NCBI RefSeq assembly: GCF_900444995.1
Contig: NZ_UAPQ01000001.1
Span: 434,001 to 498,000, forward strand
DNA length: 64,000 bases
Direction: 5' to 3'
DNA from: Actinomyces bovis
Lineage (GTDB): Bacteria > Actinomycetota > Actinomycetes > Actinomycetales > Actinomycetaceae
The notes below the pieces were generated by a model. That model was given only the letters and a program-made list of their open reading frames with translations, was not told the DNA's origin and ran no database searches. Numbering within the stretch: position 1 is the first letter of the stretch; each line of letters starts with the position of its first letter. Positions 8,908-16,827 of the stretch are shown one piece after another. Position numbers and translations under genes: made by a program.

Positions 8908-9822
8908 TTAGCGCCCCAACTCAAGCGATTCTACCCGCGCCAGCAGAGCTTCCATGACTGTTTTGACGGCCTGTGAGGGCTCAGAACGGGTGGCCCGATG
9001 CCGAGCAACGAGTTGCCGACTCCCCAAGCCTGGCAGGCGAGCAACCACCACGCCGTCGGGAACAAAACCAGAGTGCACCGCCAACTCCGGCAGCAGCGCA
9101 TGCCCGAGTCCCTCACTGACCATAGCCAGCACCACGTCATAGTCATAGGCTACGTGACGACTCTCCAAGGGACCACCGATCTGCTGGGCCAGACGATTAA
9201 GCGCGGAGGCGCCTGCGGTATCGGGATCCAAGTTGATCCAAGTGGCTCCAGCTAGGTCGACCAGGTTCGTGGGCGCGGGGCTGCCCGGAGGCACCACCAC
9301 CAGCCAAGACTCGTCCAGCAGCGGCACATCCGCCATCGCCCTAGGCGCCGGGGGCAGGGTGTGCTCGTCACGCTCAAGGAGCGCCAAGTCCAACTCGCCG
9401 TGCCGCAGACGGGTCAGGGCGGCACGCTCCTCCACCTCCTCAATCACCAGTTCGACGCCGGGGTAGGCGGCTTCCAGGTCTGCCAGCAGCGGCAGCAGGA
9501 GGGCCCGGATGGCGGTGGAGAATGAACCGATGCGGACGGTACCTGCGGGGGCCTGGGAGTCGACCGCCGCCAACTCGCGGCGGGCGGTGGCGAGCTCGGC
9601 CTCGATTCTCTCGGCAGCCTCCGCCAAGACCCGGCCAGCCTGGGTAAGTGTGGCGCCAGCGGGTGTGCGATCAAGCACACGCACGCCGACTTCTTTCTCC
9701 AGCAACTTGATCTGCTGACTGACGGCAGAGGGAGTCAGATGCAGCTGATCCGCAGCTGCCACAACGCCTCCGGCGCGCTGCACTGCTAGGAGCACGTTGA
9801 TGCGGTGGGCGGAGATATTCAC
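8908..9822 (-). CDS. LysR-family transcriptional regulator
   Basis: A 304-residue regulator. The winged helix-turn-helix lies at residues 1-60 (GGVVAAADQLHLTPSAVSQQIKLLE is the recognition region, spanning about 18-42), followed by a linker helix and a periplasmic-binding-protein-like effector domain from about residue 90. The ligand is not predictable from sequence. It is divergent from the small membrane protein gene at 9901, with a 78-bp shared promoter region, so that gene is the first candidate target. Length and domain order are ordinary for the family. Confidence 0.85.
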   Translation of the reverse strand: MNISAHRINVLLAVQRAGGVVAAADQLHLTPSAVSQQIKLLEKEVGVRVLDRTPAGATLTQAGRVLAEAAERIEAELATARRELAAVDSQAPAGTVRIGSFSTAIRALLLPLLADLEAAYPGVELVIEEVEERAALTRLRHGELDLALLERDEHTLPPAPRAMADVPLLDESWLVVVPPGSPAPTNLVDLAGATWINLDPDTAGASALNRLAQQIGGPLESRHVAYDYDVVLAMVSEGLGHALLPELAVHSGFVPDGVVVARLPGLGSRQLVARHRATRSEPSQAVKTVMEALLARVESLELGR

Positions 9823-9900
9823 CCCACCAGAGTAGTTCAGTATTGCTACATCCCATCTGAAATTGGATGCAATTGATCTTTAGCTTGCTGAGGGTTCAGG

Positions 9901-10266
9901 ATGCGGCCCGTGAATGACGTGGTGGATGTGCTCATTGCGGTTGGCGGCTGGATCGGCGCCGCCGAGTTCTTGCTCGCTTACCTGCTGGTCTCCAATGGCC
10001 GTCTAGCCGGAGACTCACTGCGCTACCAGGCGCTCAATCTCTCCGCCTCAGTGCTGCTACTGGTCAACTGCGCACACACCGGCGCCTGGCCCAGTGCCGT
10101 CGCTAACGTCTTCTACCTGTTGGTGGGGGCGAATATCCTGCTGACCGTCAAGCGCGCCTACATCGCACAGCTGGCCCATGCACGCGTCCAGGCAGTCTCC
10201 GTTTGGCGCCAGGACCGGCGGCAGCGCCGCACAGCTCTGGCGACGGCCTCGCTGCCACAGAACTGA
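9901..10266 (+). CDS. Small membrane protein, CBU_0592-like
   Basis: A 121-residue protein with three hydrophobic segments (about residues 8-30, 40-58 and 62-82) and a basic cytoplasmic tail rich in Arg and Gln (about 95-115). The pattern and length resemble the CBU_0592 family of small membrane proteins of unknown function. No catalytic motif is visible. It is divergent from the LysR-type gene. No strong Shine-Dalgarno precedes the ATG (the nearest is AGGGTTCAGG). No function can be assigned. Confidence 0.6.
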   Translation: MRPVNDVVDVLIAVGGWIGAAEFLLAYLLVSNGRLAGDSLRYQALNLSASVLLLVNCAHTGAWPSAVANVFYLLVGANILLTVKRAYIAQLAHARVQAVSVWRQDRRQRRTALATASLPQN

Positions 10267-10289
10267 GGCAGCGCCAAGGCGATCCGGCT

Positions 10290-10784
10290 TTAGCCGCGGC
10301 GGCTGACCACTCGGGCAGAGGCCTGGGCGCGCAGGGTAAATCCTTCCGCACTGATAACTCCCCAGGGCAGAAACGGTGGTTTGGAGTATCCGCGCAGCTG
10401 CACCAGCACACTGACGCCGTCTGGACTGGTGGCGCTAACTAGTTCCACATTGCTTAGGCCGCCCTCTGGGGAACTCTGCGCTAGGTAGCGGCGCACCGCC
10501 TGCTTGACGCCGGCGTCGTCCAGGGGATGGTCCGCATTAGCGCCGGTGCGGAAGTACTGCGGCTGATCCACATTGGCGGCAGCACTGGCAGCGGCGAGGT
10601 CCGCCAGGCCAGTGAGTCTTTTGAGGTCCAGGTAGACGGCGGTGGCGGAGGCCACCACCAACACCAGCGCCAGCACCACCGCGATAATGCCGATCCCCAG
10701 GAGCATCACCTGCCCCTCCTCCTGCTTTGCCTGCGCATGAGCCTTGTGGAGCAGACGCCGTAGCTGCTGTGCCCGCCGATTCAT
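10290..10784 (-). CDS. Tad pilus-associated protein with N-terminal Tad (TadG-like) segment
   Basis: A 164-residue protein. After a basic N-terminus (MNRRAQQLRRLLHK) comes EEGQVMLLGIGIIAVVLALVLVV, a single membrane helix of the Tad/TadG N-terminal type, then ADLAAASAAANVD, the aligned helix common to this family. The rest is predicted extracellular. Such proteins act as minor pseudopilins or assembly factors at the base of Flp pili. The start at 10784 was chosen because it overlaps the preceding stop by 4 bp (ATGA). The frame is open to 10937 but that part is not protein-like. Last gene of the tad operon. Confidence 0.75.
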   Translation of the reverse strand: MNRRAQQLRRLLHKAHAQAKQEEGQVMLLGIGIIAVVLALVLVVASATAVYLDLKRLTGLADLAAASAAANVDQPQYFRTGANADHPLDDAGVKQAVRRYLAQSSPEGGLSNVELVSATSPDGVSVLVQLRGYSKPPFLPWGVISAEGFTLRAQASARVVSRRG

Positions 10785-11242
10785 GGCTGGGCCTCCTTGG
10801 CAGGCAGCGTGACCCGCCGGGTGGCCTGAATCATGACGACGTCGCGACCCAAGCCAACTGAACTCAGCAATGGCAGGTCCACGCCTACCGCAACCCGAGC
10901 CACCGCCTCTCCCCCAGCACAGTCCGGCTGTGAGCACTCCAGCGTGAGGGCATTAGCGGCCTGCGCGGCGTCGATGCGCTGATCTGTGAGCGTGAGGGCA
11001 ACTGAGCTGCGTGCTAGGGCCACCCCTTCGGCGCCCGGATGGGTTAGGAGCAGGCGGGTGGCGGACTGGGCAGCGGCGGAGGTGGCAAAGCTCGCTGCCT
11101 GCACCTGCGCCAGCACCACCACCAGGTAGACGACTGGAATCAACACGGCCAGGCTCCAGCCCAGGAACTCCACGGAGGCATTGCCCACTTCCAGGCTCAG
11201 GAGCCGTCTGAGCGCATGCAGCTTGCGGCGGAGCCTAGTCAT
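10781..11242 (-). CDS. TadE-like minor pseudopilin
   Basis: A 153-residue protein with a basic N-terminus, then SVEFLGWSLAVLIPVVYLVV, a glutamate-containing transmembrane helix typical of TadE/TadF pseudopilins. The region beyond residue 50 is extracytoplasmic and holds two Cys (CSQPDC), possibly a disulfide. It overlaps the upstream TadE gene and the downstream gene by 4 bp each, so translation is coupled. TadE and TadF are needed for Flp pilus assembly in known systems. Which of the three pseudopilin-like genes corresponds to TadE, TadF or TadG cannot be settled by eye. Confidence 0.75.
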   Translation of the reverse strand: MTRLRRKLHALRRLLSLEVGNASVEFLGWSLAVLIPVVYLVVVLAQVQAASFATSAAAQSATRLLLTHPGAEGVALARSSVALTLTDQRIDAAQAANALTLECSQPDCAGGEAVARVAVGVDLPLLSSVGLGRDVVMIQATRRVTLPAKEAQP

Positions 11243-11667
11243 GGCTTCTCCTGGGGTGGGTGGTCATTGGTAAGCGCCGCCTCGTCCACCGCATGCGCGG
11301 TTACTCGCAGGGTGCCTCCGGGGCCAAGCAATCCAATGACTGGAAGCGGAGCGGTAGCAGTTACCTGAACTACTGCTAGTCCGTTGCGACTGGTGCGAGT
11401 CACCTGCACCTCCTGCAGGTAATCCGCAGTTAGTGCTTGAGACACCAGCTCGGAGACGCGCTCCTGGGCTTCAGCCTCGGTCCCACCCAGCAGGGCTGCA
11501 CGGCGAGCGCCCTCTCCAGCGGCGTCGGTAAGCACATTGCGGACGTGTAGGCCTAAGGCCAGTTGTAGCACGGCTAGGCCGAGCGCCACCACCAGCACGG
11601 AAACGAGGGCGAAGTCCACGGGGGCGGAGCCAGCCTCCGGATGGCGCTTACGCAGCTCAGATACCAC
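11239..11667 (-). CDS. TadE-family pilus assembly protein
   Basis: A 142-residue protein. The N-terminus (AGSAPVDFALVSVLVVALGL) is the TadE-type helix with an acidic residue at its start, followed by the conserved region RNVLTDAAGEGARRAALLGG. The rest should be outside the membrane. The GTG start at 11667 overlaps the end of the pilin-like gene by 11 bp. The gene is part of a seven-gene tad set. Assignment rests on the helix pattern, length and context. Confidence 0.8.
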   Translation of the reverse strand: MVSELRKRHPEAGSAPVDFALVSVLVVALGLAVLQLALGLHVRNVLTDAAGEGARRAALLGGTEAEAQERVSELVSQALTADYLQEVQVTRTSRNGLAVVQVTATAPLPVIGLLGPGGTLRVTAHAVDEAALTNDHPPQEKP

Positions 11668-11851
11668 CGGTGACCTTATTGATCGCCTGCGTGAATACCC
11701 GGGTCAGGGTTGGGCTAGCTACCGCCCAGAGCGCCACGACTAAGCCTGCAGTCATCAGGGTCACCAGCACCCAGCCGGGCACATCACCGCGCTCAGTGGC
11801 CAGAAACCGGCGCCAGCGGACGGCCAAAGCCTGGTGGTTTGGGAGTTTCAT
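11657..11851 (-). CDS. Small Flp-pilin-like protein of the tad operon
   Basis: A 64-residue protein: a polar N-terminus, then ERGDVPGWVLVTLMTAGLVV, where a Gly/Asp/Val segment with Glu precedes one hydrophobic helix, then a short polar tail. Actinobacterial tad operons usually encode a very small pilin at this place between TadC and TadE, so this is the probable major subunit. The start at 11851 has a near-perfect AAGGAGG 6-7 nt upstream, the strongest Shine-Dalgarno in the operon, which fits a highly expressed subunit. The frame is open upstream to 11962 but overlaps tadC, and the sequence there is not pilin-like. Confidence 0.75.
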   Translation of the reverse strand: MKLPNHQALAVRWRRFLATERGDVPGWVLVTLMTAGLVVALWAVASPTLTRVFTQAINKVTGGI

Positions 11852-11918
11852 CTTGCTCCTCCTTAGGAAGCGGTTCTCAGGGACAGGTTCGAGACGATGC
11901 GTGGCAGGTTTCCTGGCT

Positions 11919-12830
11919 TCACAAGCCCAGGCGCAGGACCAGCAAGCCGGGGAAAAGCGCAAAGACCACAGTGATTGGCAGGATCAGGAAGACCACCGGC
12001 ACCATCTGAGCGATCTCTCGGCGTCCGCCTTCTTCAATTAAGCGCCGCCGGGAGGCCTCGCGTGAGTCGGCGGCCTGGGCGCGGAGTACTTCCGCCAAGG
12101 GGGTGCCGCGTTCTAGGGCGGCGGCGACGGCGTCGGCCAGACGAGTGACGCTGGCGGCGCCCACCCGCTCAGCCATGCTCCCCATGGCGGCAGACAGGGT
12201 GGTGCCAGCGCGCACGTCTGCCAGGGCCCGCGCAAACTCGTCGATCAGTGCGCCGCGACCCAGCGAAACGATCCTCTCCATGGCGGCAACCGGCCCCTGC
12301 CCGGCCCCCACGACCAGCGCCAGCAACTCGACGACGTCGGGCAACTCTGCCTCAATCGCGCGGTGCCTGCGCTCCACCTGCCGAGCCAGCCACCAGTCGC
12401 GTGCGGCCGCTCCAGCCACCGCAGCCACCATGGCCAAAACCCCCACCGCTGCCAGGTTCACCGGCCTGAAAGTGCGAGCCAGCAGCCCCAGGGCCACCAC
12501 CGCGACGATGCCACCGGCAGCCCACAGAACCTGTTGCAGTCGCACTTCCTCCACGGTGAGCGTGCTGCCGCTGCGACGCAAGCGCCGCCGCACTGAGGCG
12601 TCAGAGGAACCGATGGACTCGAAGAAACTCCCGGCTGCGCCCAGTGATCCGAGCAGTGCGCCGGAGACGGTGCGAGCGGGGGCCTGGACTACCACCGCCT
12701 GACTGCCTCGCCGGAAGCGCATATATGGCGCCACACGATCCACCAGCCGCGGTCTGCTGGCCCGCCAGGCAGTCAGCAAGAAGAGCAGCCCCAAGGCCAC
12801 CCCGGCACCACAAATCGCTCCAAGTCTCAT
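11919..12830 (-). CDS. tadC: TadC-like inner-membrane platform protein (type II secretion F family)
   Basis: A 303-residue integral membrane protein with hydrophobic segments at the N-terminus, near residues 105-150 and at the C-terminus. The F-domain core includes VVELLALVVGAGQGPVAAMERI and RAQAADSREASRRRLIEEGGRR, which match T2SSF/TadC proteins. With TadB it forms the membrane platform that couples the ATPase to pilus growth. The start at 12830 overlaps the tadB stop by 4 bp. The longer open frame to 13031 is tadB in another frame. The C-terminus ends in a hydrophobic helix. Confidence 0.86.
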   Translation of the reverse strand: MRLGAICGAGVALGLLFLLTAWRASRPRLVDRVAPYMRFRRGSQAVVVQAPARTVSGALLGSLGAAGSFFESIGSSDASVRRRLRRSGSTLTVEEVRLQQVLWAAGGIVAVVALGLLARTFRPVNLAAVGVLAMVAAVAGAAARDWWLARQVERRHRAIEAELPDVVELLALVVGAGQGPVAAMERIVSLGRGALIDEFARALADVRAGTTLSAAMGSMAERVGAASVTRLADAVAAALERGTPLAEVLRAQAADSREASRRRLIEEGGRREIAQMVPVVFLILPITVVFALFPGLLVLRLGL

Positions 12831-13687
12831 CGCAGCACCCGCTCTTCCTCCGGCAGGCGCCCCAGGCGGAGCATGAGCCAATAGGCCACGGCGGAGGCGA
12901 CGGCGCCAATACCCAGCACCATGGCCCCAGTACCGGTGGCGTAGGCAGCGGCCGCCTGCGGACGAGTAGACAGGAGCGCTAAAACCAACCAGGGAGCAGC
13001 CACCGCCACCTTGGCACCATTCACCGTCCAAGACTGGCGCGCCTCCAACTCACCGCGGGTGCGCAGGTCTTCACGCAACATGCGGGACAGGGCCCGCAGC
13101 AGATTGCCAAGTTCCACGCCGCCCACTTCATAAGCCAAGCGCAAGGCCTCCACGATGCGGTCGGCCACCGGGTCAGCGAAGCGGTCCTTGAGGCGGTCAA
13201 GGCATAGGTCAAAGCGGGCGGTGGCGGTGTAGTCCGCCGCGAAAGCTGCGAACTCAGCCCGCACAGCCTCCGGCCCCTTCTGCCCCAGGGCAGCAATAGC
13301 CTCTGGCAGGCTCATTCCCGCACGCACCCCAGAGACCAGCGTGTCAACCGCCTCCGGCCAGACCTCGCGCAGACTAGTACGGCGTGAGCGCGCCCGCGCC
13401 GCCACCGCCCAAAACGGTGCCAGAGCTGCGATGCTCCCAAAGGCCAAGGCCACCGGCCAAGCGCGAGTGAAACCCAGGAAGAACAGACCCACAAAAGCGC
13501 CGAGCAGCAGGGAACCCAGGAGGAAGGCGGTGGGGCTGGTGCGGCCAACGCCTGCCTGAACCAGCAGGTCAGCCAGGCGACGCGAACGCTCTGAGCGCCA
13601 AGTCGGCGGCTCAGTAGTAAAGGCCAGCCAGATGAGCAACAATCCGCATCCGGCCAAAACCCCAGCGACAAGCCCCATCAGCGCCAC
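12827..13687 (-). CDS. tadB: TadB-like inner-membrane platform protein
   Basis: A 286-residue membrane protein of the T2SSF family. It has two N-terminal helices, a cytoplasmic F domain (VDTLVSGVRAGMSLPEAIAA, and LAYEVGGVELGNLLRALSRM) and two C-terminal helices. The domain order is that of TadB. It overlaps tadA by 10 bp and tadC by 4 bp, so it is coupled on both sides. Known partners form a heteromeric platform for Flp pilus extension. Confidence 0.87.
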   Translation of the reverse strand: MALMGLVAGVLAGCGLLLIWLAFTTEPPTWRSERSRRLADLLVQAGVGRTSPTAFLLGSLLLGAFVGLFFLGFTRAWPVALAFGSIAALAPFWAVAARARSRRTSLREVWPEAVDTLVSGVRAGMSLPEAIAALGQKGPEAVRAEFAAFAADYTATARFDLCLDRLKDRFADPVADRIVEALRLAYEVGGVELGNLLRALSRMLREDLRTRGELEARQSWTVNGAKVAVAAPWLVLALLSTRPQAAAAYATGTGAMVLGIGAVASAVAYWLMLRLGRLPEEERVLR

Positions 13688-14970
13688 ACCCCCGCTGCTG
13701 GCGCCGTGGCTACTAGTGGCGGCACGGCGCCACCCACCGGTGGCTGTGCAACTGCCAGGAGTGCGGGCAGGTCCACTCCAGCCCGGGCATATCGCTCCGG
13801 ACGGGGCGGCTGGCCGGGGCCACGCACGAGCTGCCCCTGCTGGTCACGGCGGAAGACATCCGCCAGCTCGATCACGCCCTCCTCCACCCGCCCGGGTACG
13901 GCGGCGATCTCCCGGACGCTGCGGCGGCCTTCGGCGTCGATATCCAGGTGGACCACGAGATCCACGGCAGTGGCGACGGTGGGCACAATAAAAGCAGAGC
14001 TGACGTTCTCCCCTGCCAGCAGTGGCAGAGTGCAGAGTTTGATGACCGCTTCACGCGCAGAGTTGGCGTGGAGCGTAGACATGGAGGGGATGCCCGAGTT
14101 CATAGCAATCAGCAGGTCCAAGGCCTCAGCCTCGCGCACCTCGCCAATTAGAAGGCGGTCAGGGCGCATACGCAGAGCCTCTTTGACCAGGCGGCGCAAG
14201 GTAATCTCACCGACGCCCTCCAGATTGGCGGCGCGCGTCTGCATGGCTACGCAGTCGCGCGCGGCCAGGGAGAGTTCAAAGACTTCCTCGCAGGTGATAA
14301 CGCGCTGACTGGCGGGGATGGCCCCAGCTAAAGCGCGCACCATGGTGGTCTTGCCCGCCTGGGTAGCGCCAGAGACCACCAGATTCAGACCGGCGCGGAC
14401 GGAAGCATCCAGGAAAGCAGCAGCCTGACTGGACAGGGAGCCCAAGCGGACCAGATCCGCAGTGCGCGCGGAGCGGGTGGTGTGCTTGCGAATATTCAGA
14501 GCCCAATTGCCTGAGGTGATCGGCGGTATGACCACGTGCAGGCGTTCACCCGTGGGCAGTTGGGCATCCACAAAGGGACTGGACAGGTCCAGGCGGCGCC
14601 CGGAGACCCGCAGCATCCGCTCCACCAGCACGCGGAGCTCACCGGGTTCAAGGATGGTGGTGGTCAGTTCAGAGCGGCCATTGCGAGCCACAAAGACGCG
14701 GTCATCTCCATTTACCCAAATCTCCTCAACGGCGTCGTCAACCAGATAGCGCTGCAAGGAGCCAGCGCCAGCGAGGGCGTCAAAGGCTGCTTGGGTAGCG
14801 GCGTCGTAATCCGTCATTGGGGGTACCAGGCCGGCGTCGGCACGACTTAGGTAGTCCGCTCCGGCCTCGGAGACGAGGGATTCGAAGGCGTTGACATCGT
14901 GAAGTGGGTCGACGCCGCGGCGCCGCACCAGCTCACGCACCTCCGCGCTCAGGATCGCGGCAGCGTCCAA
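13678..14970 (-). CDS. tadA: TadA/CpaF-type pilus assembly ATPase
   Basis: A hexameric secretion ATPase that powers Flp pilus assembly, 430 residues. Visible motifs are the linker part EEIWVNGDDRVFVARNGR, Walker A SGATQAGKTTM, the Asp box ITCEEVFELSL, Walker B-like MRPDRLLIGEVREAEALDLL and the His box MSTLHANSAREAV. The C-terminal tail past about residue 370 is Pro/Ala-rich and variable. The start is a TTG at 14970, preceded by GAGAGG 6 nt upstream. No in-frame ATG lies nearby. It is the first gene of the operon. No prepilin peptidase, TadZ or RcpC gene is in the window, so those must be elsewhere. Confidence 0.92.
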   Translation of the reverse strand: MDAAAILSAEVRELVRRRGVDPLHDVNAFESLVSEAGADYLSRADAGLVPPMTDYDAATQAAFDALAGAGSLQRYLVDDAVEEIWVNGDDRVFVARNGRSELTTTILEPGELRVLVERMLRVSGRRLDLSSPFVDAQLPTGERLHVVIPPITSGNWALNIRKHTTRSARTADLVRLGSLSSQAAAFLDASVRAGLNLVVSGATQAGKTTMVRALAGAIPASQRVITCEEVFELSLAARDCVAMQTRAANLEGVGEITLRRLVKEALRMRPDRLLIGEVREAEALDLLIAMNSGIPSMSTLHANSAREAVIKLCTLPLLAGENVSSAFIVPTVATAVDLVVHLDIDAEGRRSVREIAAVPGRVEEGVIELADVFRRDQQGQLVRGPGQPPRPERYARAGVDLPALLAVAQPPVGGAVPPLVATAPAAGVWR

Positions 14971-15308
14971 GGTAACCTCTCAGGCAGTTTGTTCAGGGAT
15001 CAGTTTTCAGGGACTCGCGCTTCTCTGCGCGGGCTGCGGTTTCAGGAACCTGGTTGGTGCTCACCACGCAGCAAGATGAGATAGCCCTAAGGCTAGGGGC
15101 CCTGAAGGTCTCATGGGAACTATCTGTCCAATCTGTGGATAACTTCTTGAGGTAAGCCGCGAAGATGGTGGTGGAGGAGTTCATGGGCGCCAACAGCCAG
15201 CCAGATTTTGGCGCCGCCCCAACACTCATTCCTTGAGATTAGACCCGGGGGCAGATCAGCCGATCGTGGCTCTGGCAATCCAGGCCCGCACTCGCATACG
15301 GTGGTCAC
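14971..15308. promoter_or_regulatory. Divergent intergenic region between tadA and the APH-like gene
   Basis: A 338-bp stretch without a convincing gene. The small open frame at 14993-15229 lacks protein-like composition. To the right, TACGGT at about 15300-15305 lies close before the ATG at 15309, with a weak TGGCAA about 18 nt upstream of it, so the APH-like gene could start from a nearly leaderless message. No clear promoter for tadA was found. These are weak matches. Confidence 0.35.
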
Positions 15309-16820
15309 ATGTCCGACTCCTCCACGCCGTCAGCCAATGAAGCCCCGACGGCGGGTTCTGTGCGTGCTATTGCGCCAACCAATCGGCGGCGCTCCGCACT
15401 TTCCTTGGCAGCACTTGCCTCCGTTGCTGTTCCCGGCCTGAACCCGTCCCGCCTGACTACCCCCCAGTCCGATTCCCAGGAACTGCGGGTGGTGGGAGTG
15501 GTGGACACCGCGGGGCGCACCTGGGAAGTGCTGGAGCCGCACGATGACGCCACTGGTGCGGCCCTGGAAGCGGAGGCCGGAGTGCTGCGCAGCATTGGCC
15601 GGATCGCAGACGACGGTCGCCTGACTTTCCAAGTAGCGCGGGTGGCCGGGGCTCTGCGCCTAAGCGGCACGCATATTCAGGTGCGCACTCATCTGCCCGG
15701 ATCCCCAATTGATCTCAACGGCCTGCACCCCGGCCCTGGGCTCTCCTCCGGCCTGGGCCGCGCCCTTGGGGAACTACACGAAATGCCGGTCTCGGTGATC
15801 AATGAGGCCGGGTTGCCGGTCTATACGGCTGACGATGTGCGCCTGCGCTGGGCCAAGTTGCTGGACGTGGCCGAGCGCACCGGTCACCTTCCCGCTCCTC
15901 TGCTGAGCCGGTGGCGCCAAGCTTTGCGCCATGCTGCCTTGTGGCGATTCCGCCCCGTGGTGGTGCACGGTGACCTCGCGGAGGAGAATGTGCTGGTTGC
16001 TGGCGGCGGTGTGGTTGGCATGCGTGGCTTCGCGCAGGCGCATGTGGGTGACCCGGCTGAAGATCTCGCTTGGATCTATGCCTCAGTCCCGCTTGATTGC
16101 TTGGATTCAATTGAGAACGGCTACGACATTGCCCGCTCGGAGGGGGTGGACAAACACCTGCGGGACCGCGCGGAGCTGGTCAGTGAGCTGGGGCTGGTCC
16201 GTTGGCTTATGCACGGCGTGCACTCAAATAACGACACCGTCATTCAGGACGCAGTCACCATGCTGGGGGACCTGTTGGAGCAGGTGGGTGATGAGCCGCT
16301 GGTGGAGGAGGTTGAGCCGCGCCTAGCTCCGGTGGCAGCTGCCCGGGTGGCCTCCCCGGACGATATGACTCTAGACGTGGCTGAAGTGGGCTTGGAGGAG
16401 CAGGAGAAATCTGCCCCGCAGACGTCTGCAGATGCTGACCGCACTGAGCAGTTGCATCAGGTCGCCCCGCCGACCGAACCGATTGGGGTGGCTTCACACC
16501 AACCCGCATTCAGCCAAGCTCCCGCCACGGAGCAGCTATCGCAGCTCTCTCCGGCGGCGCTGGCCAAACCGGCTAAGTCGGCAGGGGCATCGAAGCAGAC
16601 AGGGACGTCGAAACCGACAGGAGCGTCGAAACCAGCCGCCTCATCCAAACCAGCTGCTCCGGCCAAAGCACATAAACCGGCTGCGTCGTCGAAAGCAGCT
16701 GCTCCGGCCAAAGCGTCGAGACCGTCCGTGTCAATGTCACCCAGGCTTTCTGCGAGCACCATTGGCTTGATTGATGATCTGGCTGACGAAGACATTCTCA
16801 CCTCCGCCCCAGTGGAATGA
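15309..16820 (+). CDS. APH/macrolide-kinase-like protein with altered metal site and Lys/Ala-rich tail
   Basis: A 503-residue protein. Residues about 60-330 have the aminoglycoside/macrolide phosphotransferase fold, with the catalytic-loop motif VVHGDLAEENVLV (about 217-229) and VGDPAEDLAWIY. The stretch usually reading IDW/DFG before GDPA is here GMRGFAQAHVGDPA, so the metal-binding Asp appears to be Gly. The C-terminal 170 residues are low-complexity, with about a dozen Lys/Ser/Ala/Pro repeats (AGASKQTGTSKPTGASKP is one part). Relatives commonly sit beside AdnAB in actinobacteria. A resistance role is unlikely. Either a degenerate kinase or a kinase-fold scaffold is possible. The gene converges on adnB with only 7 bp between the stops. 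Confidence 0.75.
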   Translation: MSDSSTPSANEAPTAGSVRAIAPTNRRRSALSLAALASVAVPGLNPSRLTTPQSDSQELRVVGVVDTAGRTWEVLEPHDDATGAALEAEAGVLRSIGRIADDGRLTFQVARVAGALRLSGTHIQVRTHLPGSPIDLNGLHPGPGLSSGLGRALGELHEMPVSVINEAGLPVYTADDVRLRWAKLLDVAERTGHLPAPLLSRWRQALRHAALWRFRPVVVHGDLAEENVLVAGGGVVGMRGFAQAHVGDPAEDLAWIYASVPLDCLDSIENGYDIARSEGVDKHLRDRAELVSELGLVRWLMHGVHSNNDTVIQDAVTMLGDLLEQVGDEPLVEEVEPRLAPVAAARVASPDDMTLDVAEVGLEEQEKSAPQTSADADRTEQLHQVAPPTEPIGVASHQPAFSQAPATEQLSQLSPAALAKPAKSAGASKQTGTSKPTGASKPAASSKPAAPAKAHKPAASSKAAAPAKASRPSVSMSPRLSASTIGLIDDLADEDILTSAPVE

Positions 16821-16827
16821 ATGGGCC

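Noticed and set aside
14993-15229. 78-codon minus-strand frame upstream of tadA
   Set aside because: No family features and no ribosome-binding site; more likely part of the promoter region.
15309-16820. Macrolide or aminoglycoside resistance gene
   Set aside because: The kinase fold is present, but the metal-binding Asp seems lost, and the position next to adnAB is a conserved housekeeping context.
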